A stretch of 5,694 nucleotides of DNA from Bacteroidota bacterium (GTDB lineage: Bacteria; Bacteroidota; Bacteroidia; Bacteroidales; JAAYUG01), in NCBI GenBank assembly GCA_021812865.1, contig JAKAMP010000221.1, positions 1 through 5,694 on the forward strand. The letters are read 5' to 3'. Positions within the stretch are counted from its first letter, which is position 1; each line of letters opens with the position of its first letter. Under the pieces are notes generated by a model. That model was not told where the DNA came from and did not search any database. It was given only the letters and a program-made list of their open reading frames with translations. Below are positions 1 through 4,294 of this stretch, in pieces. A program made the translations under genes and the position numbers.

Positions 1-2414
1 TTTCCATCAGCAGTAAGGAAATTCAGCTATATAAAGATGCCAAGGTCAATTACCAGAACATAAACCTGCAGGCCAACTATGTGAAGTTTGATATGAGCAC
101 TGAATCCGTTCTTGCACATGGTATGCCCGACAGTACCGGGAAATTGACCGGATTGCCTCATTTTAAACAAGGCAGCGAAGATTTTGATGCGCATACGCTT
201 ACCTATAATTTCAAATCGAAGAAGGGATACATTGAGGATGTCAAGTCGAAGCAGGACGGAGGATTCCTTCATGCAACAGAAACCAAGCGGGAGGCCAATG
301 GAAATATAAACCTGAAGAATGGTAAATATACTACCTGCGATGCCGATCATCCGCATTATTACCTCGCCCTGACAAAAGGAATCTCCATTCCCGGAAAAAA
401 AATCATTTCCGGTCCGGCATACCTGGTACTGGAGGATGTTCCGTTGCCCATAGGGATACCATTCGGCTTCTTCCCCAGCACGCGTAAAAGTACCTCCGGA
501 ATTCTTATTCCCTCTTATGGAGAGGAACAGGTGAGAGGTTTCTACCTCAGGGACGGAGGGTATTACCTTGTGTTAAGCGACCACTGGGACTTCAGGGCCA
601 CGGCCGATATTTTTTCCAAAGGAACATGGGGCGTCGGAGCCAACACCAATTACCGCAAAATATACAAATTCAGCGGATCATTTGCCGGCAAGTTTTATAC
701 CAATATATCTGGCGAAAAAGGACTGAGCAATTATCGGGTCAGCCGCGATTACTCCATTACTTGGTCGCACATACAGGATCCCAAGGCTAACCCAACACGC
801 ACCTTTTCGGCCAATGTGAACTTCAGCACAACCACTTACGACAGAAACCATAGTTACGATATCAACAATTACCTGAATAACCGAAAAAGCTCCAGCATCT
901 CTTACTCCAAGTTGTGGAAGTATGCGCCCTTTAACTTTGCAGCCAGTTTCAACCATTCGCAGAACTCGTTGGATCGTACGGTCGACCTGAGCCTTCCACG
1001 CATGTCGTTCAATATGGGAACCATCTATCCCATGCGATGGGCAAACAAATCGGGCAAGCAGAAATGGTCTGACAACATTCAGATGTCCTATACTTCTTCC
1101 ATGGAAAACGATATCCATACGGTTGATACTCTATTATTCAAACCAGGCGTATTTAAAAACGCCAAGAACGGTTTTCAGCATAGCATCCCCATCAGCTGGA
1201 GTTACCGGCCGTTCAATGGTTTTAGTATTTCTCCAAGCCTGAATTACCGTGGTGTATTGTATACTTCCCATGTTGAAAAGCACTGGGACCCGAATTACAC
1301 CTATGTGAATCCGTACAATAAAGCGGACACCATTCACGGAGGGATTGTAACCGATACGTTACAAGGCCTTACCTATGCGCATTCGCTCTATCCTTCACTG
1401 TCCATGACGCTGAATCCGAAAATATACGGTATGTACCAGTTCAGGGGCGAGAGGCTGAAATTTATCCGACATGTTATGTCGCCAACCATAGGCTTGAGTT
1501 ATGTGCCCGACATGAAAAAATTCATGCCGAATTATTACCGCTCGGTTGTAGACAGCAACACTCATAAAACCACAACGTACTCCATATACGACAATGGAAT
1601 GTATGGAACTCCTTCGGTAAACGGACAGAGCGCCAACCTGAATTTCGCCCTGAGAAATACACTGGAAATGAAAGTGCATTCACCCAAGGATACCTCCGAT
1701 GAGTTGAAGAAAGTAAGCCTGCTGGAGAATTTCGATTTTCAAACGAGCTACAACATCATTACCAACAGCTGGTCGAATATCAATTTCAATACGGGAACCA
1801 GATTGATGAACAATAAAATCGATGTTCGCCTGAGCGCGTTGATGGATCCCTATGCACTCGATTCGCTTGGCGTACGATCCACCATTCTCGAACTCAGGAA
1901 GAATCACCGCCTGGCGAGGTTTACCAGCGCCCAGCTGAATCTTACTATGAACCTGGCATCGCGACAGGGCAAGGGAAGCAAGCAATCTTCAACAGGCAAT
2001 CAGAACACTGGAGAGATGCAGGATGCATCAAATCCCAATGCGCCACTCGATGCCGTGAATACCAATTCAGGCATGGTGGATTTTTCCATTCCCTGGTCGC
2101 TGAATATCAATTATTCCTTGGGGTATTCAAAACCCGGGAATACCTCTCAGCTTATTCAATCCGTCCGTTTGTCGGGCGACCTGAGCCTTACCCCCAAATG
2201 GAAACTCGGCTTCAATTCGGGGTACGATTTTGTAAGCCACAAGGTTACTACCACCGATATCAGCGTATACCGCGATCTTCACTGCTGGGAAATGCGCATC
2301 AGTTGTGTACCTTTTGGAGCCTTCCAGAGTTATAACTTCTATATCAACGTTAAATCCTCCATTCTGAAGGATCTAAAGTATACTAAGCGGAAGAGCTGGT
2401 ATGATAATTTCTGA
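1..2414 (+). CDS. lptD: LPS-assembly outer-membrane protein LptD (OstA), 5'-truncated by the window edge
   Basis: Partial gene: the first complete codon is at nt 3 and 803 codons follow before TGA (2412-2414), so perhaps 100 N-terminal residues including the signal peptide are missing. LptD is the outer-membrane barrel that, with LptE, inserts lipopolysaccharide into the outer leaflet. Counting from nt 3, residues ~1-130 resemble the periplasmic OstA/jellyroll domain (LYKDAKVNYQ, then NLKNGKYTTCD). The conserved segment PLPIGIPFGFFP follows, and then a long barrel region rich in alternating aromatic strands (for example SISYSKLW, FNFAASFNHS). A Gly/Ser/Asn-rich stretch (~residues 656-685) looks like a surface loop. 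The C-terminus ends WYDNF, with the terminal aromatic usual for barrel proteins. Only three cysteines are present: C112 (YTTC), C761 (LHCW) and C768. The GTG at nt 81 is not the start, because homology continues upstream. Family assignment is firm from motifs; transport itself is inferred from the family. Confidence 0.93.
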   Translation, partial: SISSKEIQLYKDAKVNYQNINLQANYVKFDMSTESVLAHGMPDSTGKLTGLPHFKQGSEDFDAHTLTYNFKSKKGYIEDVKSKQDGGFLHATETKREANGNINLKNGKYTTCDADHPHYYLALTKGISIPGKKIISGPAYLVLEDVPLPIGIPFGFFPSTRKSTSGILIPSYGEEQVRGFYLRDGGYYLVLSDHWDFRATADIFSKGTWGVGANTNYRKIYKFSGSFAGKFYTNISGEKGLSNYRVSRDYSITWSHIQDPKANPTRTFSANVNFSTTTYDRNHSYDINNYLNNRKSSSISYSKLWKYAPFNFAASFNHSQNSLDRTVDLSLPRMSFNMGTIYPMRWANKSGKQKWSDNIQMSYTSSMENDIHTVDTLLFKPGVFKNAKNGFQHSIPISWSYRPFNGFSISPSLNYRGVLYTSHVEKHWDPNYTYVNPYNKADTIHGGIVTDTLQGLTYAHSLYPSLSMTLNPKIYGMYQFRGERLKFIRHVMSPTIGLSYVPDMKKFMPNYYRSVVDSNTHKTTTYSIYDNGMYGTPSVNGQSANLNFALRNTLEMKVHSPKDTSDELKKVSLLENFDFQTSYNIITNSWSNINFNTGTRLMNNKIDVRLSALMDPYALDSLGVRSTILELRKNHRLARFTSAQLNLTMNLASRQGKGSKQSSTGNQNTGEMQDASNPNAPLDAVNTNSGMVDFSIPWSLNINYSLGYSKPGNTSQLIQSVRLSGDLSLTPKWKLGFNSGYDFVSHKVTTTDISVYRDLHCWEMRISCVPFGAFQSYNFYINVKSSILKDLKYTKRKSWYDNF

Positions 2415-2482
2415 GTTTTTCAACAGCGGAGAAGATATTCTAGGAATCTTATAACTCAATCACAGCTAAAAGTCCTATTCAC

Positions 2483-2860
2483 ATGAAAAAAGTAATTTCC
2501 ACAACGAACGCGCCCGGGGCAATCGGGCCATACAGCCAGGCCATTGAGAACAATGGTTTTCTGTTTGTTTCTGGACAGGTGCCCATCGATCCTGCAACAG
2601 GCAAGATGGTTGAAGGAGATATTACCGCTCAGACCGAGCAGGTACTGCGAAATATCAGCGCTATCCTGGAAGCTGCCGGATATACTATGGCCGATGTTTG
2701 TAAAACCACCGTTTTTCTTGATGACATGGGAAATTTCAAAGCCATGAACGAGGTGTACAGCCGATACTTTACGAGGAACCCTCCGGCCAGGGCTGCCTTT
2801 GCTGTAAAGGAACTTCCCCTGGGCGCAAAAATTGAAATTGAATCGGTGGCATCAAGATAA
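2483..2860 (+). CDS. ridA: RidA family reactive intermediate/imine deaminase (YjgF/YER057c/UK114)
   Basis: This 125-residue protein matches the usual length of the family (E. coli RidA is 128). RidA hydrolyses reactive 2-aminoacrylate and related enamines/imines released by PLP enzymes such as threonine dehydratase, protecting PLP enzymes in the cytoplasm; it acts as a homotrimer. Hallmarks are GPYSQA (Tyr17), [13 protein letters not shown] (residues 28-40), the NPPARAA segment with the substrate-carboxylate-binding Arg103, and the C-terminal KIEIESVA with Glu120. The E. coli Cys107 position is Ala105, a common substitution. The ATG at 2483 gives the canonical [19 protein letters not shown] start. 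The leader has no Shine-Dalgarno, which is normal in Bacteroidota. The gap to lptD is 68 nt with no TAnnTTTG promoter that I can see, so readthrough from lptD is likely. Some archaic annotations call this family endoribonuclease L-PSP. Confidence 0.96.
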   Translation: MKKVISTTNAPGAIGPYSQAIENNGFLFVSGQVPIDPATGKMVEGDITAQTEQVLRNISAILEAAGYTMADVCKTTVFLDDMGNFKAMNEVYSRYFTRNPPARAAFAVKELPLGAKIEIESVASR

Positions 2861-2894
2861 AAAAAAGACCGGTCTTCATGCCGGTCTTTTTTTT
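2859..2894. terminator. Bidirectional intrinsic terminator between ridA and rplI
   Basis: A perfect 14-bp inverted repeat: A8 plus GACCGG (2859-2872), loop TCTTCATG (2873-2880), then CCGGTC plus T8 (2881-2894). On either strand the transcript forms a GC-containing stem followed by a U-tract, so it can stop both the + strand lptD-ridA transcript and the - strand rpsF-rpsR-rplI transcript. The left arm begins inside the ridA TAA stop codon, and the rplI stop codon lies about 16 nt beyond the right arm. This is direct sequence evidence; termination efficiency is inferred. Confidence 0.93.
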
Positions 2895-2910
2895 ACTTAT
2901 ATGAGGAAGC

Positions 2911-3357
2911 TTATTCGGAAATAATTTCAAATTCCACATCAACATATACCTCTTTGTGAAGTTTTACCTTTGCGGTATAGCTTCCCACTTCCTTAATGAG
3001 TTCTTCCTTGATGCTGATGTTCTTGCGGTCAACCGGGAACCCTTTTTCAGCAAGCGCTTCTGCTATCTGAATGGTGTTCACCGAACCGAAAATCTTGCCT
3101 TTGCTGCTGGTCTTGGCGCCAATGGTAAGCTTTAGTCCTTTCATCTTTTCAGACTGTCCGATGGCTGCTTCTTTCAGCTTGGCTTCCTTGTGAGCCCGCT
3201 GACGAAGGGTTTCGGCATGCATCTTTTTGGCCGATTCGGTGGCAGCAACTGCCAGGCCTCTGGGGATCAGAAAATTTCTTGCATACCCGTCCTTCACGGT
3301 CAGGATATCGTCCTTACTTCCTAAATTATTGACGTCTTGTTTTAATATGATCTGCAT
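2911..3357 (-). CDS. rplI: 50S ribosomal protein bL9
   Basis: A 148-residue protein, the normal bL9 length. The N-terminal rRNA-binding domain carries the family signature, MQIILKQDVNNLGSKDDI followed by GYARNFLIPRGLA (residues 24-36). A charged connecting helix (~41-74, rich in Lys, Ala, Glu and Gln) comes next, then the C-terminal domain with KGKIFGSVNTIQIAEAL (86-102) and LHKEVYVDVEFEI (133-145). bL9 binds 23S rRNA domain V at the base of the L1 stalk and affects reading-frame maintenance. It is the last gene of the rpsF-rpsR-rplI operon; 18 nt separate it from the rpsR stop. The ATG at 3357 is supported by the family N-terminus and by a strong Shine-Dalgarno 7 nt upstream. Confidence 0.98.
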   Translation of the reverse strand: MQIILKQDVNNLGSKDDILTVKDGYARNFLIPRGLAVAATESAKKMHAETLRQRAHKEAKLKEAAIGQSEKMKGLKLTIGAKTSSKGKIFGSVNTIQIAEALAEKGFPVDRKNISIKEELIKEVGSYTAKVKLHKEVYVDVEFEIISE

Positions 3358-3364
3358 TGTTTTT

Positions 3365-3371
3365 CCTCCCC
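3365..3371 (-). promoter_or_regulatory. Strong Shine-Dalgarno sequence of rplI
   Basis: Read on the - strand, the rpsR-rplI gap is TCAAGGGGAGGAAAAACA followed by ATG. GGAGG (3369-3365) sits 7 nt from the start codon, the textbook optimum, and the preceding GG could extend pairing to the 16S tail by G-U pairs. No comparable site precedes ridA, rpsF, the rpsR ATG or dnaX in this window, in keeping with the general disuse of Shine-Dalgarno sequences in Bacteroidota. That makes this one stand out. Confidence 0.75.
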
Positions 3372-3375
3372 TTGA

Positions 3376-3645
3376 TTATTTCAACAAATCGGTAACATAA
3401 GGCAGTAATGCCAGGTGCCTGGCCCTTTTTACGGCCTGTGCAACTTTTCTCTGAAATTTGAGAGAAGTCCCGGTTACCCTGCGGGGCAGAATCTTGCCCT
3501 GTTCATTCAGGAATTTCTTCAGAAATTCGGGATCCTTGTAATCTACATATTTGATCCGGTTCTTTTTAAACCTGCAATATTTCTTTTTCCTGATCTCTAC
3601 CGTTGGAGGAGTTAAATACCTGATTTCGGAGGGAGTTTGTGGCAT
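3376..3645 (-). CDS. rpsR: 30S ribosomal protein bS18 (C-terminal part of the fused frame; likely own start at 3645)
   Basis: From the ATG at 3645-3643 the frame gives an 89-residue protein of normal bS18 length, beginning [18 protein letters not shown]. It carries KKYCRFKK (21-28), [20 protein letters not shown] (36-55) and a C-terminal [18 protein letters not shown], all diagnostic of bS18 in this phylum. bS18 joins bS6 on the platform. In Bacteroidota it also lines the pocket that holds the 16S rRNA 3' tail. Internal initiation at this ATG would yield free bS18 even if the upstream frame is really continuous. No Shine-Dalgarno precedes it, but that is typical here. The family identity is certain; whether it is made separately or as a bS6-bS18 chain cannot be told from sequence alone. 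Confidence 0.9.
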   Translation of the reverse strand: MPQTPSEIRYLTPPTVEIRKKKYCRFKKNRIKYVDYKDPEFLKKFLNEQGKILPRRVTGTSLKFQRKVAQAVKRARHLALLPYVTDLLK

Positions 3646-4002
3646 GGCGTATGCGTCTACTTTTTTGGCGTTTGCTCTCATGTTCTTTTTCTTTTCCCTG
3701 TATTCCACAGCGTACTTCTCCATTTTGAAGGTAAGAAAGCGAATTACGCGTTCGTCACGACGGTACTCGGTTTCCAGTTTGCCGATCAACTGCCCTTCCG
3801 TTTTGAATTCGATCAGGTAATAGAACCCGGTTGTCTTTTTCTGGATTGGATAGGCCAGCTTCTTCAGCCCCCAGTTTTCTTCATGTAAAATTGTACCACC
3901 TCCATCGGTGATCACACCCTTGAATTTGGCAACCGCTTCCTTCATCTGACTTTCAGACAAAACGGGAGTAATAATGAAAACGGTTTCGTACTGGTTTAAC
4001 AT
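3376..4002 (-). CDS. rpsF: Ribosomal proteins bS6 and bS18 in one continuous reading frame (apparent fusion)
   Basis: The frame encodes 208 residues. Residues 1-114 are bS6: [17 protein letters not shown], then [20 protein letters not shown] (42-61) and [20 protein letters not shown] (81-100), followed by a basic tail ending NAKK. Residues 115-119 (VDAYA) are a linker with no counterpart I recognise. Residues 120-208 are a complete bS18. bS6 and bS18 form a heterodimer on the 30S platform and normally come from adjacent separate genes. The join is at an A6 run, where one A fewer would give NAKK followed by TAG, producing a 114-residue bS6 of ordinary length. The fusion may therefore be a homopolymer indel rather than biology. 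The ATG at 4002 is set by the family N-terminus; the sequence just upstream is A/T-rich with no Shine-Dalgarno. A Bacteroidota-type promoter lies upstream. Confidence 0.9.
   Translation of the reverse strand: MLNQYETVFIITPVLSESQMKEAVAKFKGVITDGGGTILHEENWGLKKLAYPIQKKTTGFYYLIEFKTEGQLIGKLETEYRRDERVIRFLTFKMEKYAVEYREKKKNMRANAKKVDAYAMPQTPSEIRYLTPPTVEIRKKKYCRFKKNRIKYVDYKDPEFLKKFLNEQGKILPRRVTGTSLKFQRKVAQAVKRARHLALLPYVTDLLK
3657..3666 (-). other. A6 run at the rpsF/rpsR junction with a hidden TAG stop
   Basis: On the - strand the junction reads GCC AAA AAA GTA GAC GCA. If the A6 run (3666-3661) were A5, the frame would read GCC AAA AAG TAG, ending bS6 at TAG (3659-3657), 11 nt before the rpsR ATG. If it were A7, the frame would run on out of phase through rpsR. 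Only the A5 version gives the usual two-gene arrangement, which hints at a one-base insertion, in the genome or in the read assembly. Confidence 0.7.
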
Positions 4003-4043
4003 AATGATTTAAAATTGGTTAATATTCCTTTTTAATTGGTGTG

Positions 4044-4072
4044 CAAAAATAGTAACTTTTTTATTAAGCAAA
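4044..4072 (-). promoter_or_regulatory. Bacteroidota-type promoter of the rpsF-rpsR-rplI operon
   Basis: On the - strand TTTG (4072-4069) is followed after 17 nt by TATTTTTG (4051-4044), matching the -33 TTTG / -7 TAnnTTTG consensus used by the primary sigma factor of this phylum. Transcription would start around 4036-4039, leaving a leader of roughly 35 nt that is very A/T-rich up to the rpsF ATG. The leader holds two copies of ACCAATT (4040-4034 and 4019-4013), spaced 21 nt. I see no GC-rich hairpin with a CCG bulge of the kind that binds the S6:S18 complex in other phyla. Confidence 0.75.
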
Positions 4073-4082
4073 AACTTTTTTA
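4054..4082. repeat. Pair of 10-bp direct repeats straddling the rpsF -33 element
   Basis: AACTTTTTTA occurs at 4054-4063 and again at 4073-4082 (+ strand), a 19-bp period. On the - strand the copies read TAAAAAAGTT; one lies in the spacer between -33 and -7 and the other directly upstream of -33. They could be A-tract UP-like or operator elements, or simply chance in an A/T-rich region. Confidence 0.45.
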
Positions 4083-4113
4083 CGTTTTTCATTTTCTGGC
4101 TCAGGTCTTATCA

Positions 4114-4164
4114 CCGAAGGTTTTTTAGGCCTCGGTTGGGCCTGAAATTGATGTTCTTTTTTTT
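4114..4164. other. Two mutually exclusive hairpins plus T8 in the divergent intergenic region
   Basis: Hairpin 1 pairs CCGAAGG (4114-4120, A4118 bulged) with CCTCGG (4130-4135). Hairpin 2 pairs TTTTAGGCC (4123-4131) with GGCCTGAAA (4139-4147) around a 7-nt loop, with one G-T pair. Both use 4130-4131, so they cannot form together. A T8 run (4157-4164) follows on the + strand. The rest of 4003-4294 holds the two divergent promoters and no gene that I can support. The role is unknown: a terminator for an antisense + transcript and a small RNA are both possible. Confidence 0.4.
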
Positions 4165-4241
4165 ATACAAAAAGCTACCGGTCGATACTCTTTGACTGGC
4201 GTTCTGTTGTAATGGCCTGGATTGCAGGATATTGTTGCGGT

Positions 4242-4271
4242 TTTGGAATCAGGATTAAAACCGTATATTTG
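4242..4271 (+). promoter_or_regulatory. Bacteroidota-type promoter of dnaX
   Basis: TTTG (4242-4245), an 18-nt spacer and TATATTTG (4264-4271) match the -33 TTTG / -7 TAnnTTTG consensus. The inferred start point is about 4276-4280, which gives a short leader of 15-20 nt before the dnaX ATG at 4295. No Shine-Dalgarno is visible in that leader. Together with the rpsF promoter on the other strand, this explains the divergent arrangement. Confidence 0.75.
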
Positions 4272-4294
4272 TGGGCAAAGAGACGATCTGCAGC

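Noticed and set aside
81..83. GTG at 81 as the start of lptD
   Set aside because: The same frame is open to the window edge, and the upstream residues (LYKDAKVNYQNINLQANY) continue the OstA-domain pattern, so the gene starts outside the window.
678..1118. 146-codon antisense frame inside lptD, and shorter antisense frames at 27-356, 1134-1337, 1395-1679 and 1680-1985
   Set aside because: They lie opposite a well-supported barrel protein, show no recognisable domain, and have no promoter or leader; they are shadows of the lptD codon pattern.
2867..2874. Palindrome GACCGGTC as a regulator-binding site
   Set aside because: It is fully explained as part of the terminator stem and loop edge.
3551..3888. 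Overlapping hydrophobic + strand frames opposite rpsF (3551-3820, 3637-3888)
   Set aside because: Phe/Leu-rich translation is what Lys/Glu-rich ribosomal genes give on the reverse strand; no independent support.
4003..4043. S6:S18-binding autoregulatory leader before rpsF
   Set aside because: The leader is short and A/T-rich; I could not find a stem with the CCG bulge typical of that RNA element.
4151..4195. 14-codon frame MFFFLYKKLPVDTL between the divergent promoters
   Set aside because: It starts beside a T8 tract, has no ribosome-binding context or promoter, and is of a length expected by chance.
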